DNA of 64,000 nucleotides, from the NCBI GenBank assembly GCA_963841325.1, contig CAWJBZ010000005.1, positions 6,635 to 70,634 on the forward strand, given 5' to 3'. Under the pieces are notes generated by a model that had not been told where the DNA came from, did no database searches, and worked only from the letters and a program-made list of their open reading frames with translations. Made by a program: the position numbers and the translations under genes. Positions 24,734 to 33,693 of this stretch are shown in pieces. The DNA comes from CAVPPA01 sp963841325. Its GTDB lineage: Bacteria > Patescibacteriota > Saccharimonadia > Saccharimonadales > UBA4665. Position 1 is the first letter of the stretch. Each line of letters begins with the position of its first letter.

Positions 24734-26179
24734 ATGAACTTTATCAGTTTTGGTGTGCGTAATGCCTTCCGGAATGTCATCCGCAGCGCCGCCATTATCC
24801 TAATATTGGGTTTGAGTATTGGTTTATGTTTAGTAATGCTAATAGCCCATCAGGCAGTTTCCAATAAAATCAGTTCCGTTAAAAGCTCCATCGGTAATAC
24901 CATTAGTATCGCCCCGGCCGGCTTTAGTTCCTTCAGCCAAGCCAATAATTCCCTAACCACCTCGGAACTTAGTAAGGTTCAGTCACTGCCGCACGTCGTC
25001 AGTTTAGATGAAACCCTGACTGACCGTTTATCTACTGCCGGCACAACCTTGGGTTTTTCGGCCTTCGGAGGATCATCCAACACTAATAACACTACCAGCT
25101 TGACTTCCCCGGTAACCTTAAACTCTAACGGAAACGGTTCATTTAGTAGTGGTGGGGGTAGTGGACCTAGTTTATTTATATCCGGAGGCGGCCAGTTACC
25201 AACTAACTTTAGCTTGCCAATTACTATCACCGGTACTACTGATCCGACTCAGCTGAACGGCATTAATCTAGCCATTAGTAGCGGCAAAGCAATTGACGGT
25301 TCAGTGGATACCAACAATGCCATGATTAGTAGCGTTATGGCCAGTAAGAACAGCTTAAGTGTGGGATCGACCTTTACTGCCTATACCACTACTTTGACAG
25401 TTGCCGCTATCTTCACCAGCAGCACCCAAGCTAGTAATGACAACGTGATTGTGGCTTTGCCGACTGAACAGCGATTAAGCAGCCAAAGCGGGGACGTAAC
25501 CTCGGCGGTGGCAACCGTTGATTCACTCGATAACTTAACGTCGGTTACCAATGCTATTAAAAATACACTTGGATCGGCAGCTGACGTCACCAGCAGCGAA
25601 GATCAAGCTAACGCTACCGTACAGCCACTGAACAGTGTCAAATCGATTGCCCTTTACAGTCTGATTGGCGCGGTAATTGCCGGCAGCGTAATAGTTCTGA
25701 TGGTCATGATTATGATTGTCCGCGAACGCCGGCGGGAAATCGGTATTCTCAAAGCTATCGGCGCCAGTAACCTACGGGTTATCTTTCAATTCATGAGTGA
25801 AGCCTTGACTTTCACCATTGCCGGAGCAGTTATTGGTTTGATTATTGGCGCAGCCGCTGGCGGCCCCGTTACCCAGTTGCTGGTGTCTAATAGTTCTACC
25901 ACCAGTACTTCTACAACAAGTAGCGCTGCCCGGTTTAGCGGCGGCCCTCCTGGCGGCGGCTTTAGTACTAATACCGGTGGTGGTGCCGGTGGCTTTGTCC
26001 GGCGGAACTTTGGTTTGGGTAGTATCCGCAGTAACCTGAATAATATCAAAGCCGACATTGGTATCAGCATCCTAGCCTACGGCTTCGGCGCGGCCATTGT
26101 GATTACCGTGGTCGGAAGTGCTTCGGCCGGCTGGATGATTGCCCGCGTCAGGCCGTCAGAAGTAATGAGGACAGAATAA
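24734..26179 (+). CDS. MacB/FtsX-type ABC transporter permease
   Basis: The product has 481 residues: an N-terminal helix (about 15-38), a large extracellular region (40-300) rich in Ser, Thr, Gly and Asn, then three helices near 305-330, 348-375 and 440-465. This is the MacB/LolE topology with a periplasmic-type domain. The 'RERRREIGILKAIGAS' coupling sequence after helix 2 is the FtsX-family hallmark. A low-complexity Ser/Gly/Pro insertion lies between helices 3 and 4. It overlaps the ATPase gene by one base. Such transporters export peptides or lipoproteins or transmit mechanical signals rather than import. The substrate is unknown. Confidence 0.88.
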   Translation: MNFISFGVRNAFRNVIRSAAIILILGLSIGLCLVMLIAHQAVSNKISSVKSSIGNTISIAPAGFSSFSQANNSLTTSELSKVQSLPHVVSLDETLTDRLSTAGTTLGFSAFGGSSNTNNTTSLTSPVTLNSNGNGSFSSGGGSGPSLFISGGGQLPTNFSLPITITGTTDPTQLNGINLAISSGKAIDGSVDTNNAMISSVMASKNSLSVGSTFTAYTTTLTVAAIFTSSTQASNDNVIVALPTEQRLSSQSGDVTSAVATVDSLDNLTSVTNAIKNTLGSAADVTSSEDQANATVQPLNSVKSIALYSLIGAVIAGSVIVLMVMIMIVRERRREIGILKAIGASNLRVIFQFMSEALTFTIAGAVIGLIIGAAAGGPVTQLLVSNSSTTSTSTTSSAARFSGGPPGGGFSTNTGGGAGGFVRRNFGLGSIRSNLNNIKADIGISILAYGFGAAIVITVVGSASAGWMIARVRPSEVMRTE

Positions 26180-26853
26180 TGCTCAAGGTAGTTAATGTGT
26201 CTAAAGAATTTCCTTCCGGTGACGGCCGGGTAACAGCTGTAGATAATGTCAGCTTCGATGTGCCGGATGGCCAGTTTGTTTCAATCATTGGCAAAAGCGG
26301 TAGCGGTAAAACTACACTCTTGAGCCTACTAGGGACGTTAGAAAAACCAACCAGAGGCAACATTGAAATTTCCGGACGGGATGTCACTAAATTAAGCGAT
26401 CATTCACTGGTGACTTATCGGCGCAAACGTATTGGCTTTGTTTTCCAAAGTTACAACCTGATACCTAATTTAACAGCTCTGGAAAATGTCATGTTACCAA
26501 TGACTTTCGATAGAGTATCCCGAGGCGAACGTCATAAACGGGCCCAAGAATTACTTGACCAGGTGGGTGTTACCGATAATAAACAGGCCCGTAAACCGGG
26601 TCGTCTGAGTGGCGGTGAACAACAGCGAGTAGCTATCGCCCGGGCACTGGCCAACAAACCAGCCCTGATTCTGGCCGATGAACCGACCGGTAATCTGGAT
26701 AGTGAAACCGGTAAGATGATTTTCGAACTGCTACATAATCTGGCCCGTAGCCAAAACACCACTATCGTGGTGGTGACCCACGATCTGTCGATTGCCGGCC
26801 GGACTGATGAATCTTTCCAGCTCCAGGATGGCAAGCTAGTTAGCAAGCCTTAA
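26179..26853 (+). CDS. MacB/LolD-type ABC transporter ATPase
   Basis: The product has 224 residues, the usual length. Walker A 'GKSGSGKTT' is near residue 38, the Q-loop is at 'FVFQSYNLIP', the signature is 'LSGGEQQRVAIARAL', Walker B is 'ALILADEPTGNLD' and the switch histidine is in 'VVTHD'. 'YNLIPNLTALENVMLP' is typical of the MacB/LolD group. The start codon overlaps the permease stop codon by one base, so translation is probably coupled. It powers the permease encoded directly upstream. Confidence 0.95.
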   Translation: MLKVVNVSKEFPSGDGRVTAVDNVSFDVPDGQFVSIIGKSGSGKTTLLSLLGTLEKPTRGNIEISGRDVTKLSDHSLVTYRRKRIGFVFQSYNLIPNLTALENVMLPMTFDRVSRGERHKRAQELLDQVGVTDNKQARKPGRLSGGEQQRVAIARALANKPALILADEPTGNLDSETGKMIFELLHNLARSQNTTIVVVTHDLSIAGRTDESFQLQDGKLVSKP

Positions 26854-26947
26854 AACAGTCTATCAATTAATAGTAAGCATAAGTATTGACTAATAGTCTA
26901 TTTGGGTATATAGTATCGCTAATCCATTAAGTTTGGGAGTGTGGACA

Positions 26948-28270
26948 ATGGCTAAGCGATCTGATCGAATTATGTCTTTTTTGCGCCAATGCCGATTTGC
27001 AGCACTAGGTGTTTTGTTCATATTATCAACTATTACGGCTACTACGTTGCTGATGATCCCATCAGCCATTACGCCGGTTGCGGCTGCGGCTTCTTGCCCA
27101 CAAGATAGTTATCCGCAATATAACATTCTTTATTGTGGATTAACTGGTCCGACTGACTCCGATTACATCAGTTCATTACAGGGTTATTACAACAGTAACA
27201 GCGATGGCCACGGTAATAATGATATTCAAGCCGTTTTAAACTGGGCAGGTGCCAGTCCTTCAATCATCAATGGCATGAATACCAGCAATACCCTGATCGG
27301 TACAGCTTATAGTAACGGTACTATTACAGTTAACGGTCAGACAGTCGGTACTAATGCATTAGTTGCCGGCCGATGGAACCCCGGCACCGGTGGTTTTACT
27401 TACCTAGAAGGCAATGTATGGTATCGTGCGGCAACCACTTTTTTTGCCTATCAGCAATCCCAGGTTCAGGTACTAGTCCACTTAAATAGCTACGGCCAAG
27501 CTGATTTTGCCATCATGATTGAATGTGGTAACGTTTTGAAATTTACCCCAATGCCCCCTAAGTCTATAGCTTGTAGCTCACTAACTGATAGCGAAGTCGA
27601 TTCAACTCTGCAATACAATTTTACAGCCAATGCTTCAGCTCAAAATATGAGTATTGCTAGCTATACCTTTGATTTCGGTGATGGCAATACCCAACAGCTA
27701 ACTACTAGTAACACTTCGACAAATACCTCTCACACTTATAGCGAATACGATCACACCTATAACGCCAACGTTACAGTTTACGGTTCAGTGCCTTCAATCA
27801 GTAGCAGTTGTGCCGTTCAATTTACAACTCCGCCTAAACCGATTACTCCTGCTTTAGCTTGTGTCGTCCTAACTCCGGCTGAAGTCGACAACACTGTCAA
27901 TCAGTATTCTTTTACGGCAAATGCCACCGCTACTGATGTAACTATTACTAATTACATCTTTGATTTCGGTGACAACAGTACGCCTACGACCGTTACTACC
28001 GACAGCAATACTGCCACTTCTTCTCCTCACACCTTTACATCAGGTACCTGGACTACTAATGTAACTGTTAACGGAACTGAAAATAACGAAGCTAAAACTG
28101 CTATTACTAGCAGCTGTCAGGCCCAGGCAACTGTCCCCCCAACAACTACCCCTCCGGTTTTAGTTAACACCGGTCCGGGGGATGATGTTGGCATAGCCGG
28201 TGCGGCCGTGGTCATCGGCGCCCTGTTCTATCAACTGGTCATCCGACGCCGACTTTCTTCAGTTAAATAA
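26948..28270 (+). CDS. Membrane-anchored surface protein with two PKD-like domains
   Basis: Possible TTG and GTG starts lie upstream, but GGGAG at 26934-26938 sits nine bases before this ATG. The product has about 440 residues. It has a signal peptide with a long basic start. A cysteine-bearing N-terminal domain (about 45-205) of unknown type includes 'NDIQAVLNWAGASPSIING'. Two PKD-like domains each contain 'TFDFGDG' or 'IFDFGDN' and are separated by 'CV.L...EVD'. A Pro/Thr linker, a C-terminal helix and a basic tail follow. The N-terminal domain is the same kind found in other CPR surface proteins I cannot name. It is likely a surface adhesin or sensor. Confidence 0.7.
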   Translation: MAKRSDRIMSFLRQCRFAALGVLFILSTITATTLLMIPSAITPVAAAASCPQDSYPQYNILYCGLTGPTDSDYISSLQGYYNSNSDGHGNNDIQAVLNWAGASPSIINGMNTSNTLIGTAYSNGTITVNGQTVGTNALVAGRWNPGTGGFTYLEGNVWYRAATTFFAYQQSQVQVLVHLNSYGQADFAIMIECGNVLKFTPMPPKSIACSSLTDSEVDSTLQYNFTANASAQNMSIASYTFDFGDGNTQQLTTSNTSTNTSHTYSEYDHTYNANVTVYGSVPSISSSCAVQFTTPPKPITPALACVVLTPAEVDNTVNQYSFTANATATDVTITNYIFDFGDNSTPTTVTTDSNTATSSPHTFTSGTWTTNVTVNGTENNEAKTAITSSCQAQATVPPTTTPPVLVNTGPGDDVGIAGAAVVIGALFYQLVIRRRLSSVK

Positions 28271-28275
28271 GCATC

Positions 28276-29229
28276 TTACTGATAAGATACGTAGCGCGGC
28301 TGAGGAACTAGCTGCATAGTTTGCTGTGGCGACCTCAGTGGCAGGTCCTTGACATAAAAGTTCTTCCAACCGAAAGAAACATTCGGCGGGGGATTGGCAG
28401 TAACATTACTCCAAGTAGTCAGTTTTTCAGGCTGCGTACCCTGCCCGTCCATTTGAATAACATAAGCCAGTTGCGGATAGGATGTATCTAGTTGATCACG
28501 ATTTTGGATCATCGTCAGCCTAAACTCATGCAGTAAGAAAAGCTTTTGCGGCAATTTGTACTGCTTAGTCAGTTGAGCCAGCCACTGAGCGGTTTGGTTA
28601 ACCTCGGAGATGGCTACACTGCCAATTTGTTGCAGTGGCAGTTCGGTTGGCGTTAACCGCCATTCCGGATCTAGCGCTAGACCGACATAAGGTTGTTCCA
28701 GGATTGATTGGAAATGCTGAGCTTGTTCTAAAAAGTTATCGCGGCCAGGTTGTAAGTCCAGCACTACATAGATACCATTCTGTTGAGCGGTTGTCACCCA
28801 GGTTTTTAATTGCGGATCAGCTATAAATTGCGAGTAGCTGCCATTGGGGGTTGGCGCAGCCGTGGCTACCGTAGCAATAATTTCCAGTGCCGGAAAAGCA
28901 TGTTCACTGATTAGCGGCTGATATTGCTCCGCTAAGTCTTTAGCCCGGCTAATGGTTTGCGGTAGCGGCTGTTGCCCGAGTGCACCCAGGGCTGGGTAAT
29001 TAGGGTTACCATACAGAGCTACCATTTGATATTCCGGAAATAGCATCCGGCCACCAGCTGGGAAGATATAGGGGATTCTGGGCGGAAAAGCTGGGTGTGA
29101 ATAACGGACGATTACCGTGGCGGTGTCTCGCCATAACGGATTAAACAACAGCAAACCAAAAATCAGTAAGACACTAGCTAAACCAACTTGACATAACTGC
29201 GACCAAGGAACCGGCCGGCTTTTAAGCAT
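28276..29229 (-). CDS. Membrane-anchored protein with predicted TIM-barrel domain
   Basis: The product has 317 residues. A signal anchor at about 13-30 is followed by an exposed domain whose hydrophobic strands ('YQMVALYG', 'ALEIIATVAT', 'GIYVVLDLQPG', 'YVGLALDPEW', 'KLFLLHEF', 'LAYVIQMDG') alternate with helices in the order of a beta/alpha barrel. The acidic residues at strand ends ('LDLQ', 'LDPEW') fit a glycoside-hydrolase-like site, but no family signature is certain. It converges on the PKD protein gene with a 5-base gap. A role in cell-wall glycan metabolism is only a suggestion. Confidence 0.55.
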   Translation of the reverse strand: MLKSRPVPWSQLCQVGLASVLLIFGLLLFNPLWRDTATVIVRYSHPAFPPRIPYIFPAGGRMLFPEYQMVALYGNPNYPALGALGQQPLPQTISRAKDLAEQYQPLISEHAFPALEIIATVATAAPTPNGSYSQFIADPQLKTWVTTAQQNGIYVVLDLQPGRDNFLEQAQHFQSILEQPYVGLALDPEWRLTPTELPLQQIGSVAISEVNQTAQWLAQLTKQYKLPQKLFLLHEFRLTMIQNRDQLDTSYPQLAYVIQMDGQGTQPEKLTTWSNVTANPPPNVSFGWKNFYVKDLPLRSPQQTMQLVPQPRYVSYQ

Positions 29230-29251
29230 GCACTCATTATATCTTTAATAG

Positions 29252-31288
29252 TTATTTGTGGGTGGCAGCTTGGTGATGCCGGCTGTAATAACGTTCGGCT
29301 ATCAGTACCCCTAATCCCAGTGCCAGCAGGATTCCGCCAATGATTCGGGAGGTATAGTTAGTAGAATGTGAGGTGGTAGCCACCGCCGGCGAATGGATTG
29401 GATCAACTGTACTGGCGCCCAATACCGGATCAATTTTACTAACTAGCTGGGCATTAGCATTCACCGAGCCGCTAGCAGCAGATGCCACACTACTTGGTAC
29501 AAAGTTAAACACGCGAGGTATAGCGGCCGGTGTTGACGGATCTGAAGGTGAACCACCGGTATTACTGGTAGTAACTGGTACCGGCGGGGTATAGACCCCA
29601 AAGCTACCGAACCAGTTCCCGAAGACATTAATGAACAATATTCCAAACCAACCAGATAAGTTAAGCGTGGTATTATCCAAATTAAGTAGATTGACGGCGG
29701 TATCGGCATTACCGCTGGTAGCATTGCCGCCACTGGTATTATTTTTAACCGTAGCGTTACCGCTTTCAGCAGCTACATTAATATTGTTATTGATGGTGTT
29801 GTTGTTAGTGTTATTGACTGAGGTATTATTGGCAGTATCTTCGGTTATACCACCGCCGAGGGCCGCAGCTGTAGTACCGGCGGGAGCATCCATAATGACC
29901 CCCACCCAAGTACCGGAAACGTTGACAAAGACTAACAGGCAGTTGGTACCGATTATTTCACTACCCGTCAAATTAAAGACGGTCACGGCAGTGGATGTAT
30001 TACCAGTAGTAGCTGAACCGGCCGAGGTGTTATTGGTGACATTGGCGCTGCCACTAGTAGCACTACTGGTGACATTATTAGTGATGGCTTCATTATTATT
30101 GTTGGTAATACCTAAACTGTTCGCCACAGTTTGCGGAATGATTATGGTAGTGCTTGGCGCATTACTGGCGATTAAACTATTCAGAAAGTTCTGCGGCACT
30201 AAGATATTGCCAGTCAAGTTACCGTTAATATTAATTACACCGATGAATGATTGTCCGGAGCTGATGATCGAATCCAGGGTATTGACGATATCCGCCACGG
30301 TCTCGGCGTTGCCGCTAGTAGCATTACCAGCGGAAGTGTTATTGGCTACAGTGGCATTACCGGTGGTTGAATCAAGGTTAAGGTTGTTATTAATCTGACC
30401 GCTATTTTGAGAATTAATAGTCAGGTTATTATTCAGTGTCGAACTGCTACTGGCTGGCTGTAACTGACTGGGATCTACAATTAAATTACCTTGGACATCA
30501 CCGTTAATATTAGCTACGAAGGTAGTAACATTACCGTCCAGGTTGGTTGCCGATTGAACTGAATTTAAAACATTATCGGTAGTGGTAGCGTCGCCGCTAG
30601 TAGCACTGCCACCCGTAGTATTTCCGTCTACCAACACATTACCGGAAGTCGCCTGAGAATCAATTTGATTACTAAGCGTTGCGGTAGTGGAATTATTCAG
30701 GGTTGTCGAGTTAGTATTGTTGTCAGATGTAGAACCGGTAGAATTAGATCCACTACCGCTAATTGATGGGTCGGAATTACTCGGATCAGTGGAGTCAGGA
30801 CTGACGGTAGGAGTTGGGGGTGGCGGCGCACAAACAATTAACGAATCCGTAGCAATAATGGCATCTGGAGGTAAGTTTGCGGTGGTAACGGTAATTTGGT
30901 ACCAGGTTCCCGAAGCCGGATCATAAACCCATTTTTGATAAGTCCACTTCCAGTTATTAGTATCACAGCTATAAACGTACGGGGTGATCGGCGTAGCCGT
31001 TTGGGTAGCCGGACTCCAGGTATAGTAGGAATTAACCCATAATCCAGTACAAGAATTATAGGTATAAGTTACCGCGTCTGAACCGGTCGGACTTGTAATA
31101 CCGGAAGTGGCTGGTGTAATTGGGGTACATGATGAATCTCCAGAAGGAGTTGAGCTGTCAGCGCCTTCTGCAAACGCATACTGAACCACCGGGGCGAATA
31201 ACATAAAAATGGTGGCCATTAAGCCAAAGAGAGCCCTTCTAAGGTTGGTAGTTGTTGAATGAATTGGTTGATTAACTCGGTATTTCAT
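29252..31288 (-). CDS. Secreted Asn/Thr-rich repeat protein with C-terminal anchor
   Basis: The product has 678 residues: a signal peptide, a domain with four cysteines (about 45-160), a Ser/Asn/Thr linker, then four tandem units of roughly 95 residues. A unit has an Asn-rich start, the motif 'SGNATV.NNTS.GNATSGNA.T', a Leu/Val stretch, and a strand pair like 'INGNLTGNILVP'. Later units replace the last part with 'VFGNWFGSFGVY'. A linker, a transmembrane helix and a basic tail follow. The same motif occurs in the two genes at 31419 and 32791. The regular pattern suggests a beta-solenoid or stacked-strand fibre. No known family is recognised. AGGCGAGATTT precedes the start. Confidence 0.65.
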   Translation of the reverse strand: MKYRVNQPIHSTTTNLRRALFGLMATIFMLFAPVVQYAFAEGADSSTPSGDSSCTPITPATSGITSPTGSDAVTYTYNSCTGLWVNSYYTWSPATQTATPITPYVYSCDTNNWKWTYQKWVYDPASGTWYQITVTTANLPPDAIIATDSLIVCAPPPPTPTVSPDSTDPSNSDPSISGSGSNSTGSTSDNNTNSTTLNNSTTATLSNQIDSQATSGNVLVDGNTTGGSATSGDATTTDNVLNSVQSATNLDGNVTTFVANINGDVQGNLIVDPSQLQPASSSSTLNNNLTINSQNSGQINNNLNLDSTTGNATVANNTSAGNATSGNAETVADIVNTLDSIISSGQSFIGVININGNLTGNILVPQNFLNSLIASNAPSTTIIIPQTVANSLGITNNNNEAITNNVTSSATSGSANVTNNTSAGSATTGNTSTAVTVFNLTGSEIIGTNCLLVFVNVSGTWVGVIMDAPAGTTAAALGGGITEDTANNTSVNNTNNNTINNNINVAAESGNATVKNNTSGGNATSGNADTAVNLLNLDNTTLNLSGWFGILFINVFGNWFGSFGVYTPPVPVTTSNTGGSPSDPSTPAAIPRVFNFVPSSVASAASGSVNANAQLVSKIDPVLGASTVDPIHSPAVATTSHSTNYTSRIIGGILLALGLGVLIAERYYSRHHQAATHK

Positions 31289-31339
31289 CTAAATCTCGCC
31301 TTTCTCAACGGATATGAATTATTTCGGGTAGCAATATCT

Positions 31340-31376
31340 GGTGGCGAGAGAGCTTAGTAGCAGCAGCTCCCCCACC
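31340..31376 (-). other. Hairpin in the leader of the repeat-protein gene
   Basis: An imperfect but long stem, GGTGG...AGCT pairing with AGCT...CCACC, lies about 50-90 bases upstream of the start at 31288. It could be a terminator-like or regulatory leader structure. No run of U follows on the minus strand, so it is not a simple terminator. Confidence 0.35.
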
Positions 31377-31418
31377 TATTCAACCTAATTTTGAAAGATT
31401 ATTTCTTTCTTTAAAGTT

Positions 31419-32009
31419 CTAGTTGGTAACCATGATCGTGTACGAATCGCTATTGGAATTCGTTACAGAACCGCTGGTAGCGTCGCCGCCGGTTGTGTTG
31501 TCTTTAACCGTGGCGTTGCCGGTTTCACCAGCTTGGAAATTATTGGTAACAACCGACAAGTCATTGTCGTTGTCAATCGATGTGTTAGACGTGGTCGAGC
31601 TGGTTACTACATTACTAGAAGAAGGACCGGTGTTACTAATAGTACCGGTGTCATCGGAAGTAACCGAGTCACCTGACAAATCAGACGAACTGTTGTCAAC
31701 GGTAACTGTCGCCATAACTGTGTTACTGTTGCTAACGTCGCCACTGGTAGCGCTGCCGCCGGTTGTGTTGTCTTTAACCTCGGAATTACCACTGCTACCT
31801 AGTTGACCGTTGCTGCTAAGCAAGAACAGATGGTTATTGTTGTTAACTTTAGCCGTTGACGAGTTGGTTGAGGTCACAACGTTGGTAGATTTAGGACCCG
31901 TACCAGTTATAGTACCGGAACTAGCCCCAGCAATACCCGTAAGACCAGCCACCAAGCCAAACGATGCTGTCGTTATAGCAGCTGCTCGCACAATTTTATT
32001 CTTTACCAT
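31419..32009 (-). CDS. Secreted protein with two Asn/Thr/Gly repeat modules
   Basis: The product has 196 residues: a signal peptide (ending 'GIAGASSG') and two copies of a module of about 80 residues. Each module begins 'GTGPKSTNVVTS' or 'NTGPSSSNVVTS', continues through an Asn/Asp-rich strand region and ends with '.V.DNTTGG.ATSG.V.NSN'. The same module occurs once in the protein encoded at 32791, and its second half occurs four times in the 678-residue neighbour. There is no anchor and no cysteine. GGAGGG stands shortly before the ATG. It may be a small secreted subunit that assembles with the larger repeat protein; this is an inference from shared repeats and adjacency. Confidence 0.6.
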   Translation of the reverse strand: MVKNKIVRAAAITTASFGLVAGLTGIAGASSGTITGTGPKSTNVVTSTNSSTAKVNNNNHLFLLSSNGQLGSSGNSEVKDNTTGGSATSGDVSNSNTVMATVTVDNSSSDLSGDSVTSDDTGTISNTGPSSSNVVTSSTTSNTSIDNDNDLSVVTNNFQAGETGNATVKDNTTGGDATSGSVTNSNSDSYTIMVTN

Positions 32010-32130
32010 TATTACCCTCCTTTCACAGGGTGCTACTACTTTAGGTTGATATTGCTCGGGTTGTTCACCCGACTTCAGAAGAGTGTGACGGCTTTGGTCT
32101 TCTAAAGTCTGATGACCAACAGGTTATTAT

Positions 32131-32724
32131 CTAAGGCGAGCCATCAGTTATCGAGTTACTAGAGACATTGTCATCTAACTGCACTACTGAAGATGACGAA
32201 TTGCTGCCGCTATCGTATTGCTCACAGCCATAAGTAACGGCAATGTTACCTTTCAATGAAACTTGATTAGACGGACAGGTTGTCGGTAAATTAGTGGTTT
32301 GCCCATTATTAGTTACCTGTCCCTGGACAGTCGTGGTTCCGTTCGAATTTGTTGAAACATTCAACTGGGTACTGACATTATCTGATGGGCTTGTAGTATT
32401 TGCTGAATTAACGTTATTGGAGATAGTGGTTTGGCTGTTGGAGGTGGATGTACTGGAATCGGAGTTAGCGGTGGTTTGAGTATTTTGGCTGGTTTGGGTG
32501 GTTTGGCTGGAAGGAGAATTACCGCTAACTGCCGAGGCTAAATGGGCTGCCGGGTTTTTGGTATTGGACACGCTATGAACGCTCAAGACTATGCCGATAG
32601 CTACCGCTAGACAGAACAAGGCCACAAAAGAAAACAGTCTACGGATTGGCAGCAGTTTACTTGATGTTGGGCTAATAGGAGTAAACCGACTGTTTTTTCG
32701 CCTTATTAGACTTCTCCAAACCAT
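32131..32724 (-). CDS. Membrane-anchored Ser/Thr/Asn/Gln-rich protein
   Basis: The product has 197 residues: a basic start, a transmembrane helix ('LFSFVALFCLAVAIGIVLSV'), a very low complexity region of Ser, Thr, Gln and Asn (about 60-150), then a short segment with two cysteines ('CPSNQVSLKGNIAVTYGC') and a polar end. GGAGGAG is close to the ATG. It lies in the same direction between two repeat-module genes but lacks the module itself. Likely a flexible surface protein expressed with them; the function is unknown. Confidence 0.55.
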   Translation of the reverse strand: MVWRSLIRRKNSRFTPISPTSSKLLPIRRLFSFVALFCLAVAIGIVLSVHSVSNTKNPAAHLASAVSGNSPSSQTTQTSQNTQTTANSDSSTSTSNSQTTISNNVNSANTTSPSDNVSTQLNVSTNSNGTTTVQGQVTNNGQTTNLPTTCPSNQVSLKGNIAVTYGCEQYDSGSNSSSSVVQLDDNVSSNSITDGSP

Positions 32725-32790
32725 ATTTTGTCTCCTCCTTTTACTAACCTAGTTCAATTAATCGGTACTGTCGTTAAGTTGACGCTATCA

Positions 32791-33420
32791 TTAGTTATTA
32801 ATATCAATGGTGGGTGAATTACTGTTACTGTTAGCCACATTACCGCTGGTTGCGCTGCCGCCGGTGGTATTGTTGTTAGTAGTGGCATTACCTGAGTTAG
32901 CTGTTTGGTTATTATTACTGGAGACATTGATATCGTTCGTATTAGTCACGGTTGTCGTATTGGTATTGGTCGTAGCGATGCTGTTAGATGATTGCGGCCC
33001 AGTATCACTGATAGTCGCTGTGGTATGAGCCAATACGCCACTGACAAGTTCCGAAACGAAAGTCGTACTGGAAGCGGGAGCTGTAGCTGGCGACACCGGC
33101 ATAGATGGTGTGGTTATGGCACTAGTCGATGCTCCTAGGATCTCTCCGCCACTTGAAGTTGAGCTAGTTGGTTGGACACAGGCGCTAACAACGGCATCAG
33201 CCGGTACCATTGACACTAGCCGTTGACTCAACTGTTTAGTTTGCATGGCAAATTCGGAGTTGATCATTGGCAAAGCCACAGCTAAAACGGCAGTAATACC
33301 GATAATCACTCCCAAAAAGGCGGCGCTAAAGGTTAATAAACCGTTACGAATCTGTGGTTGTTTTTTAATATATCCGGTTTTCGATGTTTTGGTCTTTACG
33401 GCAAATTTATTTAGTGCCAT
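32791..33420 (-). CDS. Membrane-anchored protein with one Asn/Thr/Gly repeat module
   Basis: An open frame extends to 33495, but GGGAGGA just before the ATG at 33420 fixes the start (209 residues). It has a basic N-terminus, a transmembrane helix ('FSAAFLGVIIGITAVLAVAL'), a helical and Ser/Thr linker region, and one C-terminal module beginning 'SDTGPQSSNSIATT' and ending 'NNTTGGSATSGNVANSN', homologous to the modules of the gene at 31419. It is the first gene of the minus-strand group 33420-29252 and could be the membrane base of a module-based fibre. That is a hypothesis. Confidence 0.6.
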   Translation of the reverse strand: MALNKFAVKTKTSKTGYIKKQPQIRNGLLTFSAAFLGVIIGITAVLAVALPMINSEFAMQTKQLSQRLVSMVPADAVVSACVQPTSSTSSGGEILGASTSAITTPSMPVSPATAPASSTTFVSELVSGVLAHTTATISDTGPQSSNSIATTNTNTTTVTNTNDINVSSNNNQTANSGNATTNNNTTGGSATSGNVANSNSNSPTIDINN

Positions 33421-33667
33421 ATCCTGTTCCTCCCTTAAGATTATCCCGTCAAGATAGATTTTAACGACGTTGGCATAAACATAACTCGACACCATATTTG
33501 TGTATGTGGCAATTCTTACTTTAAATTATTGTGTTTTATGACACACCTATTTTATATCTGATATATTTGTGGATAACTTTGGCATTTTGTGAAATATATA
33601 CAATTACTAGGGGTTTTTAATTAGCTACCGGTATTCCATAGACTTAAAAATTAATATTTACTTTTGT

Positions 33668-33681
33668 TAAGTAATTAGTTA
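33668..33681 (+). promoter_or_regulatory. Candidate MarR operator
   Basis: TAAGTAATTAGTTA matches its own reverse complement at 12 of 14 positions and touches the -10 box of marR (TATATT at 33680-33685). MarR proteins commonly bind such palindromes over their own promoter. The 33421-33693 gap also holds AT-rich promoter-like DNA for the divergent gene, and nothing else is seen. Confidence 0.35.
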
Positions 33682-33685
33682 TATT
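33680..33685 (+). promoter_or_regulatory. -10 box of marR, leaderless start
   Basis: TATATT lies 8 bases before the ATG at 33694. A weak TTTACT sits 17 bases upstream of it. Confidence 0.4.
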
Positions 33686-33693
33686 GGGATATT

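Noticed and set aside
28273..28288. ATCTTA/TAAGAT hairpin between convergent genes as a bidirectional terminator
   Set aside because: The stem is only six AT-rich pairs, overlaps the coding end of the minus-strand gene and has no U run.
32040..32130. Possible riboswitch in the leader of the 196-residue repeat protein
   Set aside because: A short CGGGT/ACCCG hairpin exists, but no known riboswitch core could be matched, and nothing else supports it.
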